DNA of 64,000 nucleotides, taken from NCBI RefSeq assembly GCF_000967545.1, contig NZ_JXXV01000024.1, positions 1 to 64,000 on the forward strand, read 5' to 3'. Under the pieces are notes generated by a model. It was not told where the DNA came from. It worked only from the letters and a program-made list of their open reading frames with translations, and searched no databases. A program made the translations under genes and the position numbers. How positions within the stretch are numbered: position 1 is the first letter of the stretch; the number at the start of each line of letters is the position of its first letter. Of this stretch, positions 26,430 to 35,913 are shown piece by piece. The DNA is from Vibrio galatheae. GTDB lineage: Bacteria; Pseudomonadota; Gammaproteobacteria; Enterobacterales; Vibrionaceae.

Positions 26430-27482
26430 ATGTTTGCAATGTTTAAACGTGCCTCTCTGGTATTGATGTCATCGCTGGCATCTTTACTCTTTGCTTTGGC
26501 CTTGCCAGTTCACGCGCAGCAGGATGAGTCTCAAGTTGCACAGCGTGAAATGACCCAATTGGCGGGTGCTGACTTTTGGCGCCAAGTACGTCAAGGCGAA
26601 GAGGGCTACACAACATCTCAGTTCCCAGAGCACGGGATGTTGATTAGCACACCCGGTCAAACTTGGTACATTTTGAAAGAGAAATGGATGTCACCGGCGG
26701 GCGCTGTTGCGATATTTGTTAGTATCGCACTTGTTACTCTGGTGTATGTTTTCGCCGGCCCAGTGATGCTCAGTGCCCCAAGAACAGGCAAAAGGATCAA
26801 GCGTTGGTCTCGAGCTGACCGCGCTTTACACTGGAGTATGGCGTTTACCTTCCTAACATTGGCGTTCAGTGGTTTGATGCTCGTTTACGGAAAGCACTTC
26901 CTTAAGCCGTATATTCCTGCTGACTTATGGGGCTTCATCGTGATGTTGGCAAAGCAATACCACAATTACATGGGGCCAATATTCTGCGTATTACTGCTCT
27001 GCGTTCTGGTTAAATGGTGGCGTAAATCGACCTTTAAAAAAGTTGATATCGAATGGTTTATCAAACTTGGGGGAATGGTTGGTAAGCACAAAGGAACGCA
27101 CCCGTCCGCTGAATTTTCTAATGCCGGGGAAAAAGCGCTATTTTGGTTGCTCATTGTGGTGGGCTCCATTGTCGCGTTTAGTGGCTTGGTGCTTGATTTT
27201 CCAATCTTTGGTCAAACGCGTCGTGATATGGAGCTCTCTAACTTAGTTCATGGCTTAGCCGCATTAATTTTGATCTGTGGTTTTGTCTTCCACATTTATA
27301 TCGGTTTATTTGGTATGGAAGGAGCCTTAGAAGGCATGGTCACTGGTGAAGTCGATGAAACTTGGGCTAAAGAGCATCATGATCTTTGGTATGGTGAAGT
27401 GATAGCCGAAGAGAAAGCAGAGGATTCGAACGTCGGCAATCATATGGTTAAAGGAGTGTCTGCTAATGAACAAACCTCATAA
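26430..27482 (+). CDS. formate dehydrogenase cytochrome b556 (gamma) subunit
   Basis: This 350-residue subunit has an N-terminal signal-like helix (SLVLMSSLASLLFALALPVHA), a short periplasmic part and then four to five membrane helices with haem-ligand His: RALHWSMAFTFLTLAFSG, KQYHNYMGPIF and LVHGLAALILICGFVFHIYI. It anchors the complex and passes electrons to quinone. The ATG at 26430 follows GGAGAAAGTC; an in-frame TTG lies four codons upstream. Its end overlaps the next gene by 17 bases. Confidence 0.92.
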   Translation: MFAMFKRASLVLMSSLASLLFALALPVHAQQDESQVAQREMTQLAGADFWRQVRQGEEGYTTSQFPEHGMLISTPGQTWYILKEKWMSPAGAVAIFVSIALVTLVYVFAGPVMLSAPRTGKRIKRWSRADRALHWSMAFTFLTLAFSGLMLVYGKHFLKPYIPADLWGFIVMLAKQYHNYMGPIFCVLLLCVLVKWWRKSTFKKVDIEWFIKLGGMVGKHKGTHPSAEFSNAGEKALFWLLIVVGSIVAFSGLVLDFPIFGQTRRDMELSNLVHGLAALILICGFVFHIYIGLFGMEGALEGMVTGEVDETWAKEHHDLWYGEVIAEEKAEDSNVGNHMVKGVSANEQTS

Positions 27483-27882
27483 AGGGATATGGATTGCTTA
27501 TATCTTAAGTTGCTTCACGCCATTCACCTGTTTAATTTCAGGGGTTGTTGCTATTGTCTACGCGGGCTACCGACTCGATAAAGGAGAAGATGGCCAAGTC
27601 ATTGATTCGCACTACTACGGCTTGATCAGAACTTTTTTCCTTAACCTGACCTACTTTGTGGTGTTAATTATTACCGTCGCCACATCCAATGCCGTGTTAA
27701 TTGGCGTCAACGACTATTGGTATACAAATAGTACCATCGATGAAATCGCTTACTCTATCCCTTACATCGGCTTTTTATTCGGACTCATCGCGATTGTGGT
27801 TTGGTTTGTCCGTATGTTCCAAGGTATGAAAAAGCTCATACAGAATCAACCGTTTGGTTTTTCAAAAGGCCCCAACTTATAG
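27466..27882 (+). CDS. DUF4870-like small membrane protein, last gene of the fdh operon
   Basis: This 138-residue inner-membrane protein has three hydrophobic segments (WIAYILSCFTPFTCLISGVV, TYFVVLIITVAT and YIGFLFGLIAIVVWFVRMF), in the style of DUF4870/Tic20-like proteins. AAAGGAGTGTCTGCTA precedes its ATG inside the cytochrome gene, and the 17-base overlap implies coupled translation. The family has no defined function; a tie to the formate dehydrogenase complex is inferred from the overlap. Confidence 0.75.
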   Translation: MNKPHKGIWIAYILSCFTPFTCLISGVVAIVYAGYRLDKGEDGQVIDSHYYGLIRTFFLNLTYFVVLIITVATSNAVLIGVNDYWYTNSTIDEIAYSIPYIGFLFGLIAIVVWFVRMFQGMKKLIQNQPFGFSKGPNL

Positions 27883-27908
27883 TTTTTTCTTAGCGTTTTT
27901 CGACCAAT

Positions 27909-27932
27909 GCCCCGAATCAATCGGGGCTTTTT
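27909..27932 (+). terminator. terminator of the fdh operon
   Basis: GCCCCGA, loop ATCAA, TCGGGGC, then a run of T. Confidence 0.9.
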
Positions 27933-27934
27933 AT

Positions 27935-27985
27935 TGCACCAAAAATACGCACTAAAAGCCAACACCAACTCACCAATTTAGTGCA
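27935..27985. promoter_or_regulatory. possible NtrC binding sites upstream of amtB
   Basis: Two imperfect matches to TGCACC-N5-GGTGCA occur: TGCACCAAAAATACGCA at 27935 and CTCACCAATTTAGTGCA at 27969. They lie 105-155 bases ahead of the sigma-54 promoter, the usual enhancer distance. The second is the better one. Inferred only. Confidence 0.4.
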
Positions 27986-28089
27986 TACGCTCACCAAGGT
28001 TGATCAAACCCAACCTCTCAACCTTAGTGTTGGAAATTCATGTCCTTATAAATCAACATATTATAAATACTAAACATCCTAATCCTATC

Positions 28090-28105
28090 TGGCATGTAAA
28101 TTGCC
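28090..28105 (+). promoter_or_regulatory. sigma-54 promoter of amtB
   Basis: TGGCATGTAAATTGC matches TGGCAC-N5-TTGC with the exact spacing between the GG and GC elements. It lies about 95 bases before the amtB start, as expected for a nitrogen-regulated transporter. The rest of the 317-base gap before amtB holds the fdh terminator and the possible NtrC sites. Confidence 0.75.
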
Positions 28106-28126
28106 ATTTAAAACCTTCACACCAGA

Positions 28127-28141
28127 TCACCAATATGGTGA
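28127..28141. promoter_or_regulatory. palindrome TCACCAATATGGTGA in the amtB leader
   Basis: This is a perfect inverted repeat with CACC-N5-GGTG, the NtrC half-site geometry, but placed downstream of the proposed sigma-54 promoter. It could be an NtrC site in an unusual place or an operator for another regulator. Confidence 0.4.
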
Positions 28142-28199
28142 ATGAGCAGAATTGACGCACAGGAAAAGTGCGCGACAACAAAAATGGAGACCTATACGA

Positions 28200-29420
28200 A
28201 TGAGCGTAACAGCTAGTCAGGTTCATGGAGCCGTCCAAACCCTGACTCAAAGTTCGGACACACTTTTTCTTTTACTTGGCGCAATCATGGTGTTTTTAAT
28301 GCACGCGGGGTTTGCCTTCCTTGAGGTCGGCACCGTACGACACAAAAACCAAGTCAATGCGTTGGTAAAAATTCTAGCTGATTTTGGTATATCGGCATTG
28401 GCGTACTTTTTTATCGGATACTGGGTCGCGTATGGGGCAAACTTCTTTGCTGATGCACAAACTTTGTCACAGGGTAACGGATATGAGCTTGTTAAGTTTT
28501 TCTTCTTACTGACGTTTGCTGCTGCTATTCCTGCGATCGTGTCAGGAGGCATTGCCGAACGTGCCCGCTTTTATCCGGTATTAATCGCGACATTCTTTAC
28601 CGTTGGTCTAGTTTACCCTGTGTTTGAAGGCATGATTTGGAACGGCAATTTTGGTCTGCAAGCTTGGTTTGAAAATCAATTTGGCTTTGGTTTTCATGAT
28701 TTTGCAGGTTCAGTTGTGGTACATGGCGTCGGTGGTTGGATTGCATTGGTTGCGGTGATTTTCTTAGGCATGCGAAAGGGTAGAATCCGCGCAGGCAAAC
28801 ACACTAACTTTGCCCCATCAAACATTCCGTTTCTTGCTCTAGGGGCGTGGATCTTATGCGTTGGCTGGTTTGGCTTCAATGTCATGTCCGCACAAACACT
28901 AAATGGTATCAGCGGTTTAGTGGCAATGAACTCATTAATGGCGATGGTTGGTGGTATTGTCGCTGCGCTGTTGGCTGGCAAGAATGATCCAGGCTTCATC
29001 CATAATGGACCGCTAGCAGGGCTGGTAGCAGTTTGTGCTGGCTCAGATTTAATGCACCCGATTGGCGCACTTGTGACTGGTTCCATTGCAGGGGCTCTGT
29101 TCGTTTACCTATTTACCTATCTGCAGAACAAAACCAAGATTGATGACGTACTTGGTGTGTGGCCGCTACATGGCGTTTGTGGTGCATGGGGAGGCATAGC
29201 TGCGGGTATCTTTGGTCAAAGCACGCTTGGCGGTTTGGGTGGCGTCAGTGTTGCCGTTCAGGTTTTAGGTACGCTGGCAGGCATCACCGTTGCCTTGGTT
29301 GGCGCACTTATTGTTTACGGCCTGATCGATAAGCTCTCTGGTTTACGTTTATCAGAAGAAGACGAATTCAACGGCGCAGATTTAGCCATTCATAAAATTT
29401 CAGCGACAAATGAAGACTAA
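28200..29420 (+). CDS. amtB: ammonium transporter AmtB
   Basis: This 406-residue inner-membrane channel for ammonia/ammonium has eleven predicted helices. Family marks include MVFLMHAGFAFLEVGTVRHKN, DFAGSVVVHGVGGWIAL (with the first pore His) and PLHGVCGAWGGIAAGIFG (the second pore His). The ATG at 28200 follows TGGAGACCTATACGA; in-frame sequence upstream has no ribosome site. The usual partner glnK is not next to it, and a hairpin terminator follows, so it is a single-gene unit. The sigma-54 promoter suggests NtrC control under nitrogen limitation. Confidence 0.95.
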   Translation: MSVTASQVHGAVQTLTQSSDTLFLLLGAIMVFLMHAGFAFLEVGTVRHKNQVNALVKILADFGISALAYFFIGYWVAYGANFFADAQTLSQGNGYELVKFFFLLTFAAAIPAIVSGGIAERARFYPVLIATFFTVGLVYPVFEGMIWNGNFGLQAWFENQFGFGFHDFAGSVVVHGVGGWIALVAVIFLGMRKGRIRAGKHTNFAPSNIPFLALGAWILCVGWFGFNVMSAQTLNGISGLVAMNSLMAMVGGIVAALLAGKNDPGFIHNGPLAGLVAVCAGSDLMHPIGALVTGSIAGALFVYLFTYLQNKTKIDDVLGVWPLHGVCGAWGGIAAGIFGQSTLGGLGGVSVAVQVLGTLAGITVALVGALIVYGLIDKLSGLRLSEEDEFNGADLAIHKISATNED

Positions 29421-29443
29421 TCGCTTCACTTAACGACTAACTA

Positions 29444-29470
29444 AGGCAGCCTATCAGTGGCTGTCTTTTT
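29444..29470 (+). terminator. terminator of amtB
   Basis: AGGCAGCC, a seven-base loop, GGCTGTCT (one G-T pair), then five T. Confidence 0.8.
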
Positions 29471-29590
29471 GTTTAACCTCACAAAAACTACGTAAAATGG
29501 CAAGGTTTCGACCATAGTCTAATTGGCGCGACTAGGGTAGAGGTGAATAGGGTGCTAAGCTAGTCACAAAGGCACTAACAAGGATGTAGT

Positions 29591-30328
29591 ATGAAATTCC
29601 CTTATCGTAATGTTGTTATCTTAACTGGCGCTGGAATATCTGCAGAATCAGGCATTCAGACCTTCCGCGCCCAAGACGGCTTATGGGAAAACCATAAAAT
29701 TGAAGATGTCGCCACACCTGAAGGATTCGAACGCAACCCTGATTTGGTTCAAGATTTTTACAACCAACGCCGTTTAAGCCTACAAGATCCCGCGATTAAA
29801 CCCAATGCGGCGCACAAGGCTTTGGGCAAGCTTGAACAACAGCTGGATGGAAAGGTTACGGTTATAACGCAGAATATCGACAACCTTCATGAAAGAGGTG
29901 GAAGTTCGAATGTCATTCACATGCATGGTGAATTACTCAAATCACGTTGCACTGAATCCAATCAAGTCATTGAAGAGAAGGGCGAAATCAATACTGGCGA
30001 TCTGTGTCATTGCTGTCAAATCCCGGCGCAAATGCGTCCTCACGTGGTGTGGTTTGGTGAAATGCCTCTGCGAATGGGGGATATCTATGCGTCGCTTGAA
30101 GAAGCCGATTTATTTATTTCAATCGGGACATCGGGGGTAGTCTATCCGGCGGCAGGGTTCGTACATGATGCGAAAATGCACGGTGCTCATACAATCGAGA
30201 TCAACTTAGAACCGAGCGCCGTTGAGAGTGAATTCGAAGAGAAGCGCTATGGGAAGGCAAGTATTGAAGTGCCTAAGTTGGTTGAAGAGATTTTAAGCCT
30301 CCAGCAACCCGACGTTAAACACGCTTAG
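29591..30328 (+). CDS. cobB: NAD-dependent protein deacylase (sirtuin, CobB type)
   Basis: This 245-residue class III sirtuin removes acetyl or succinyl groups from lysines using NAD. Motifs in order: [20 protein letters not shown] (NAD loop), [12 protein letters not shown], the catalytic His in HMHGE, a zinc-binding Cys set (RCTES and CHCC) and [14 protein letters not shown]. The Tyr and Arg of the desuccinylase signature are suggested by YNQRR near residue 58. AAGGATGTAGT precedes the ATG. It is an independent unit ending in a bidirectional hairpin. Confidence 0.95.
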   Translation: MKFPYRNVVILTGAGISAESGIQTFRAQDGLWENHKIEDVATPEGFERNPDLVQDFYNQRRLSLQDPAIKPNAAHKALGKLEQQLDGKVTVITQNIDNLHERGGSSNVIHMHGELLKSRCTESNQVIEEKGEINTGDLCHCCQIPAQMRPHVVWFGEMPLRMGDIYASLEEADLFISIGTSGVVYPAAGFVHDAKMHGAHTIEINLEPSAVESEFEEKRYGKASIEVPKLVEEILSLQQPDVKHA

Positions 30329-30376
30329 CCAGTGATTGCTTCAATAAACGCAACTGAGAGGTTGAATCCAGATACA

Positions 30377-30403
30377 AATAGAACGGCATTTCGCCGCTCT
30401 ATT
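30377..30403. terminator. bidirectional terminator between cobB and potD
   Basis: AATAGAACGGC, loop ATTTC, GCCGCTCTATT (one mismatch), with T-runs outward on both strands. Confidence 0.85.
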
Positions 30404-30425
30404 TTTATAACCAATCTAACTAGTC

Positions 30426-31463
30426 TTAGTTGTTGACTTTCAGCTTTTGGAAGTATTCGTCATAAATAACGCTTGCTTCACCCACTTCGTCTTGCCATGT
30501 ACCACTTTCCATGACCTCTTGAGGTGGGAAAATGCTTGGATCGTTGGCAAATTCTTCTGGTAGCAGCTTGTAAGCTGTCTCGACAGGCGTTGGGTAACCA
30601 ATTTCCAGTGCAATCTTAGCTGCGTTCTCAGGACGTAATAGGAAATCAATCATCTTATGCGCCGCATCGATATTTTTCGCGCCAGCTGGAATAGCTAGGC
30701 TATCCATCCAGAAGATTGCACCTTTTTCAGGCCATACGATGTCGATAGAACCACCTTCTTGGCGAGCCATATACGCAGAACCATTCCAAAGCATACCTAG
30801 CGATACTTCACCAGCAAGATAAGGGTTAGCAGGGAAGTCTGAGTTGAACACCAACACGTTTGGCATCAGTTTCTTCAGCTCTTCGTAGGCGGCTTTGATC
30901 TCTTCAGGATCTGTCGTGTTTGGAGAGTAACCAAGCTTAGTTAGTGCAATATGGAACACTTCACGTGAGTCGTCCATCAACATTAGCTGGCCTTCCCACT
31001 TGCTATCCCAAAAGTCATCCCACTTAGTGACCGATGATTTGTCTAACATATCTGAGTTAATACCAATGCCTGTTGCACCCCAGATATATGGAATAGAGTA
31101 GTTGTTGCTCGGATCAAAAGGTTTGTTTAGGAAGTTAGCGTCCAAGTCAGCAAAATGGCTAAGTTTGGTCTTGTCGATCTGCTGCAACATACCTTCTTTA
31201 CGCATCTTAGACACGAAATAAGTAGACGGTACAACAAGGTCATAACCAGAACCCTGAGTCTTAAGCTTGGCATACATGCTTTCGTTAGACTCATAAGTTG
31301 AATAGATCACTTTGATTCCAGTTTCTTTTGTAAAGTCTTCAAGAACTTCATTTGGAATGTATTCAGACCAGTTGTAAAAATAAAGCTCTTGATCAGCAGC
31401 CATTGCCGGGGCAACGAATAGCGAAGCAGCACACAGTGCGCTGGCGTAGAATTTACTTTTCAT
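30426..31463 (-). CDS. potD: spermidine/putrescine-binding periplasmic protein PotD (distal copy)
   Basis: This 345-residue extracellular solute-binding protein has a Sec signal (MKSKFYASALCAASLFVAPAMA). The mature part opens with ELYFYNWSEYIPNEVLEDF, the PotD signature, and has YDLVVPSTYFVSKM and LGMLWNGSAYMAR in the ligand cleft. It delivers polyamines to PotABC. It is the last gene of the pot cluster and follows a near-identical-type paralogue; a terminator-like hairpin and a palindrome lie between them, so it may be expressed at a different level. Confidence 0.93.
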   Translation of the reverse strand: MKSKFYASALCAASLFVAPAMAADQELYFYNWSEYIPNEVLEDFTKETGIKVIYSTYESNESMYAKLKTQGSGYDLVVPSTYFVSKMRKEGMLQQIDKTKLSHFADLDANFLNKPFDPSNNYSIPYIWGATGIGINSDMLDKSSVTKWDDFWDSKWEGQLMLMDDSREVFHIALTKLGYSPNTTDPEEIKAAYEELKKLMPNVLVFNSDFPANPYLAGEVSLGMLWNGSAYMARQEGGSIDIVWPEKGAIFWMDSLAIPAGAKNIDAAHKMIDFLLRPENAAKIALEIGYPTPVETAYKLLPEEFANDPSIFPPQEVMESGTWQDEVGEASVIYDEYFQKLKVNN

Positions 31464-31542
31464 TGTTTTTCCGTTTTATCCGTGTTGTTGTCAGCAAACA
31501 GTCAGCCTGAACTGAAACTCTGCAACCTTGATTATTAAACTT

Positions 31543-31561
31543 GTTTGTCGTATCGACAAAC
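31543..31561. promoter_or_regulatory. palindrome between the two potD genes
   Basis: GTTTGTCGTATCGACAAAC is a perfect inverted repeat (8-bp arms, 3-base centre), 80 bases upstream of the distal potD. It lacks a T-run, so it looks more like an operator than a terminator. Confidence 0.5.
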
Positions 31562-31594
31562 TTAACACGCGCTAAGTATATCAGCCAAATACAA

Positions 31595-31620
31595 AAATAG
31601 GCAGCAAACGCTACCTATTT
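31595..31620 (-). terminator. terminator or attenuator after the proximal potD
   Basis: On the minus strand an 11-bp stem with one mismatch (arms AAATAGGTAGC / GCTGCCTATTT) ends in a short T-run, 31 bases past the potD stop. Confidence 0.65.
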
Positions 31621-31650
31621 TTCATTGCAAGAATAAACCGTTATGACCGT

Positions 31651-32685
31651 TTATTGCCCGGCTTTTAGCTTTAAGAAATACTCTTCGTATTTAACGGTGA
31701 GATCGCCAACTGCGTCTTGCCATTCCACACGATCCAAGTCTTCTTGAGAAGGGAACAGCGGCGCAACATCTTTAAACTTGGCATTAGACTCAGCTACAGC
31801 TGTTAAGTAACCAGTGTCACGTGAGATCTGCTCAGCAATTTCAGGACGAAGTAAGAAATCGATCATCTTATGCGCCGCGTCGACGTTTCTCGCGCCTGAC
31901 GAAATAGCGAAGTTATCTACCCAGCCAATGCCACCTTCTTTCGGAAACACAAGTTTGAGGTTCAAGCCTTCGTTTTGCGCCGCAGCAGCAGAGCCATTCC
32001 ACAGCATACCGACACCGACTTCGCCGGACATGTATGGTGCACCTGGGTTGTCTGAGTTAAATACTAATACGTTTGGCATCAGTTTTTGTAACTCGGCATA
32101 CGCTTCATCGATCTGCTTTGGATCGGTTGAGTTACCTGAGTAACCCAATTTGCGTAATGCAATGTGGAACACTTCACGCGTGTCATCCATTAACATTAAC
32201 TGACCTTCCAGCTCTGGGTTCCATAGATCGGCCCAGCTTGTAAAGTCATTTGGATCATACATATCAGCATTAACCGCTAAACCCGTAATCGCGACAACAT
32301 GTGGAATAGAGTAGTCGTTATTTGGATCGAACGGCTTATCAAGGTAGTTCTTATCGAGGTTATCGAAATTTGAAAGCTTAGACTTGTCGATTTTTTGCAA
32401 CATACCTTCATCACGCATTTTCGCGACAAAGTAAGTTGAAGGAACGACGAGATCATAACCCTGATTGTGCGTTTTTAGCTTGGCGTACAAAGTCTCATTC
32501 GACTCGTAAGTCGAATAAATCACTTTAATACCTGTTTCTTTCGTAAATTGTTCTAGGAGGTTGCTACTGATGTAAGGCCCCCAGTTCATAAATACGAGTT
32601 CATTGTTTTCGTCCGCTGTCACTGAACCAGAGAACAGGGAAAGCGCACATGCACTACCAGCTAATAGAGTAGCCCATTTTTTCAT
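31651..32685 (-). CDS. potD: spermidine/putrescine-binding periplasmic protein PotD (proximal copy)
   Basis: This 344-residue paralogue of the distal copy has a signal peptide (MKKWATLLAGSACALSLFSG) and the same landmarks: ELVFMNWGPYISSNLLEQFT, STYESNETLYAKLKTHNQGY and GVGMLWNGSAAAAQ. The first aromatic ligand contact differs (NWGPYIS here, NWSEYIP in the other copy), so the two may prefer different polyamines. GGAGC precedes the ATG. It follows potC by 115 bases in the potABCD-D order known in Vibrio. Confidence 0.93.
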   Translation of the reverse strand: MKKWATLLAGSACALSLFSGSVTADENNELVFMNWGPYISSNLLEQFTKETGIKVIYSTYESNETLYAKLKTHNQGYDLVVPSTYFVAKMRDEGMLQKIDKSKLSNFDNLDKNYLDKPFDPNNDYSIPHVVAITGLAVNADMYDPNDFTSWADLWNPELEGQLMLMDDTREVFHIALRKLGYSGNSTDPKQIDEAYAELQKLMPNVLVFNSDNPGAPYMSGEVGVGMLWNGSAAAAQNEGLNLKLVFPKEGGIGWVDNFAISSGARNVDAAHKMIDFLLRPEIAEQISRDTGYLTAVAESNAKFKDVAPLFPSQEDLDRVEWQDAVGDLTVKYEEYFLKLKAGQ

Positions 32686-32800
32686 TTACGTTAGCTCCAA
32701 ACCAAACGTTGCCTTTCGCGCAATTATTTACGTTAATCAGCAGTCAATAGAAGAACAGAATGACTCCCTGCCATTCTGCTTATGAGTTATATGGGAGGCC

Positions 32801-33571
32801 TTATTCCACTTTTTCTCTGGCAAGCAGCTGAGATGCTACCACCAAGATCAAAGAGACCACCAACATAACCGTTGCAAGAGCATTCACCTCAGGCGAAATA
32901 CCCACCTTTACCATAGAGTAAATTTTCAATGGCAAAATTTCATACGTTGGTCCTGTAACGAACGAACTGATAATCACATCGTCCAAAGACAGGGTAAAAC
33001 TTAACAGCCATCCAGCCGCCACCGCGGGTTTAGCAAGGGGCAGAATGATCTGCTTCAATATCACCCATTCGCTCGCGCCAAGATCTTTTGCCGCTTCAAG
33101 CATCTTCACATCAAAGCCATTGAGTCGGCTGTAGACCGTTACTACAACAAACGGTAGGCAGAATGTGATGTGAGCAACAAGCAGAGTAAAGAACCCAAGC
33201 TGAGCACCTAGCACTAAAAATAGCGCCAGCAATGAAATCGCCATCACAATATCTGGAGACATCATCACAACGAACAACATCCCGTTGACCGCACCTTTGC
33301 CTTTGAATGAATAGCGAAACAGAGCAACCGCAGTCAAACTACCAATAATAGTAGCAGCGGTTGCGGAAAATACCGCCACATTGAGCGAGTGCCAAGCGGC
33401 CTGCATCAAGCTGTCGTTGTTGTATAAGGTTTCATACCACTTGGTAGTGAAGCCGCCCCATTTCATGCCAAACTTGTTGTCATTGAATGAGTTAACAATC
33501 AACACCAAAATTGGCAAATACAAAAATGCATACACCAAGCTCATAAAGCTAAATCGTACTGCTTTACCCAT
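32801..33571 (-). CDS. potC: polyamine ABC transporter permease PotC
   Basis: This 256-residue inner-membrane permease has six helices. The EAA loop that contacts the ATPase is [26 protein letters not shown]. It opens with FMSLVYAFLYLPILVLIVNSFND. Its ATG overlaps the potB stop (ATGA type), giving coupled translation and equal amounts of the two permeases. It works with PotA, PotB and PotD to import spermidine and putrescine. Confidence 0.94.
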   Translation of the reverse strand: MGKAVRFSFMSLVYAFLYLPILVLIVNSFNDNKFGMKWGGFTTKWYETLYNNDSLMQAAWHSLNVAVFSATAATIIGSLTAVALFRYSFKGKGAVNGMLFVVMMSPDIVMAISLLALFLVLGAQLGFFTLLVAHITFCLPFVVVTVYSRLNGFDVKMLEAAKDLGASEWVILKQIILPLAKPAVAAGWLLSFTLSLDDVIISSFVTGPTYEILPLKIYSMVKVGISPEVNALATVMLVVSLILVVASQLLAREKVE

Positions 33572-34431
33572 CAGTCTAGCTCCACTTTCTTATTCAACAG
33601 CTTGCCGGCACGATAGTAGGCATACAGCATGATCGCCATCGCGATCGTCAATGCGATACTGGTTGCTGCGCCAAACGGCCAATCGCGAGCGTTGAGTACT
33701 TGGCTCTTAATCACGTTACCAATCAATAAGTTCTTAGCACCGCCGAGCAAGTCTGAAATGTAGAACATGCCAAGTGCTGGTAGCAGAACCAACAAACAGC
33801 CACCAATGATACCCGGCATAGTGAGCGGCAAAATCACCTTGGTAAAAGTTTGAAACTTATTCGCACCAAGATCTTTTGCAGCTTCAAGGTAGGTGTTGTC
33901 CAACTTCTCAATGGCAGAGTAGAGCGGCAAAATCATAAACGGCAACAGAATGTAGACTAAACCAATCATCACGGCTGTTTCGGTGTACATGATTCGCATT
34001 GGCTTATCGATGATTTCCAGAGCCAATAGTGATTTATTAAGAATGCCTTGTGTCCCAAGAACGATTTTCAGGCCATAAGTACGGATTAAGGAGTTAGTCC
34101 AAAATGGCACTATAACTAGGAACAACATAATAGGGCGCCACTTCGCTGGCATTTTGGCCACGATGTAAGCGAAAGGGTAACCAATCACCAGACAAAGAAG
34201 AGTCGCAATAATGGCCATGTAGAAAGAGTGCAACAGCACCTTGGCATACAGTGGATCCATCAAGCGAACATAGTTGTCTAATGTAAATGTTAGCTCAATA
34301 AGGTTGGCTTCATCGCGGGTTAGGAAGCTCGTGCCGATGATCATCAGATTCGGGATCAACACAAAAAGTGTCAGCCAACCCACAATAACCGTGATTATCG
34401 CGTTCTGTAGGCTAAGCTTTTTGGCTTTCAT
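33571..34431 (-). CDS. potB: polyamine ABC transporter permease PotB
   Basis: This 286-residue permease has six helices and the EAA loop [24 protein letters not shown]. The start chosen is the ATG at 34431 ([14 protein letters not shown]), placed inside the end of potA with GGAGGTTGTTCTCA in front. A longer frame reaches 34524 but lies within potA out of phase and has no ribosome site. The overlap with potA is 20 bases. Confidence 0.93.
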   Translation of the reverse strand: MKAKKLSLQNAIITVIVGWLTLFVLIPNLMIIGTSFLTRDEANLIELTFTLDNYVRLMDPLYAKVLLHSFYMAIIATLLCLVIGYPFAYIVAKMPAKWRPIMLFLVIVPFWTNSLIRTYGLKIVLGTQGILNKSLLALEIIDKPMRIMYTETAVMIGLVYILLPFMILPLYSAIEKLDNTYLEAAKDLGANKFQTFTKVILPLTMPGIIGGCLLVLLPALGMFYISDLLGGAKNLLIGNVIKSQVLNARDWPFGAATSIALTIAMAIMLYAYYRAGKLLNKKVELD

Positions 34432-35554
34432 TGAGAACAACCTCCCAGCTCTCGACCCAAGTAATCGCAACTTTTTGCCCCAAGGAGTGATCAACGTCTG
34501 GATCGTCTTCATTAAAGAACTCACTGACCATCACTCGCATGCCTGAATCAAGCTCGATGACTGAATCTAACGTCATTCCCTTATAGGTACGCTCGGTAAC
34601 ATGACCAACAATGCCTTTCTGTTCAGACTCCTTGATCTCTTCAATACGTAAGTCTTCTGGACGAAGTAGTACCTGAAGTTTGTCACCAGGTTGCGCAGAT
34701 TTTTCGTAGTAAACCACGGACTCAACACCTTCGATTTCGGCGCGAACTCGCTTGTCATCGATGCGCTCAACCATAGTGGCGTTAAATACGTTAATCTCAC
34801 CAATAAAACGAGCAACAAACAAATTCTTTGGTTCTTCGTAGATTTCGCGCGGAGAGCCATCTTGTTCGATCACACCGTCGCGCATAACGATGATGCGGTC
34901 AGACATAGAGAGGGCTTCTTCTTGATCATGAGTCACGAAGATGAAGGTGATACCCAGCTGACGTTGCAACTGCTTAAGCTCAATCTGCATTTGCTTACGT
35001 AATTTGTAATCAAGTGCAGATAGTGATTCATCAAGTAGCAGCACTTTAGGTTGATTGACAACAGCACGTGCAATCGCGATACGTTGCTGCTGACCACCGG
35101 AAAGTTGATGTGGTTTACGTTGAGCCATTTTTTCAAGACGTACTTTGCGTAACGCTTCTAGAACGCGCGGTTCAATCTCAGCAGATGGCACTTTTTGCAT
35201 ACGCAAGCCGAAGGCAACGTTTTCGAACACCGTCATATGAGGAAATAGTGCGTAACTCTGAAATACTGTGTTTACATGCCTTTGCTCAGCAGGAACGTGA
35301 GTAACGTTTTGGTCACCAAGGGTAATCTCACCCTTATCTGCGGTTTCGAAACCGGCGATCATTCTTAATACTGTGGTTTTACCACAACCAGAAGGGCCCA
35401 AAATCGTCAAAAACTCACCATGACGTACATCAAGGTTAAGATTTGCAATGATTTCCTTACCATCGAAACTTTTGCTAATTCCAGATAGCTTAACTACTGG
35501 ATTTCCTGCATCTTGTTTAGCGTTCAACGTCTGTTTTTCTCCCACCTTGGTCAT
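34412..35554 (-). CDS. potA: polyamine ABC transporter ATPase PotA
   Basis: This 380-residue ATPase drives polyamine import. Walker A is GPSGCGKTT, the signature motif [14 protein letters not shown], Walker [13 protein letters not shown] and the switch His in [11 protein letters not shown]-terminal TOBE-type regulatory domain follows (about residues 290-380, [12 protein letters not shown]). The ATG at 35554 ([13 protein letters not shown]) fits family length; the frame extends 43 codons further up through AT-rich, unlikely sequence. The 230 bases upstream separate it from the divergent membrane-protein gene and probably hold both promoters. Confidence 0.93.
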   Translation of the reverse strand: MTKVGEKQTLNAKQDAGNPVVKLSGISKSFDGKEIIANLNLDVRHGEFLTILGPSGCGKTTVLRMIAGFETADKGEITLGDQNVTHVPAEQRHVNTVFQSYALFPHMTVFENVAFGLRMQKVPSAEIEPRVLEALRKVRLEKMAQRKPHQLSGGQQQRIAIARAVVNQPKVLLLDESLSALDYKLRKQMQIELKQLQRQLGITFIFVTHDQEEALSMSDRIIVMRDGVIEQDGSPREIYEEPKNLFVARFIGEINVFNATMVERIDDKRVRAEIEGVESVVYYEKSAQPGDKLQVLLRPEDLRIEEIKESEQKGIVGHVTERTYKGMTLDSVIELDSGMRVMVSEFFNEDDPDVDHSLGQKVAITWVESWEVVLNESQKA

Positions 35555-35913
35555 CAGCAAAAATGACCTGTCGTTACACAAATTAGAGGCGCGCATCATA
35601 ATCAGCAAAATTGTGAAATCAAAGCATTTTCTTATCCTGAAACAGAAAAAATTTTGCAGGTAAAAGTAAACATTCATTACCATACTCTCTGTATGCTAAT
35701 TAAACTGCACGATGAGAGGAATTTTTCCTTTATTTCTGAGTCAGATATCGCTACTGATATGACACGCAGTGGTTAATTATCAACCAAACAAACGATAAAG
35801 CAAGCAGCATGTCGAGTTCTGATTTTTAGACTGAGTTTGCTTGACGTATAATGGATGCAATTTCTATCAACAAGTTAGCTTGGCATATACTCAGCTAAGC
35901 ACTGGATTCAAGA

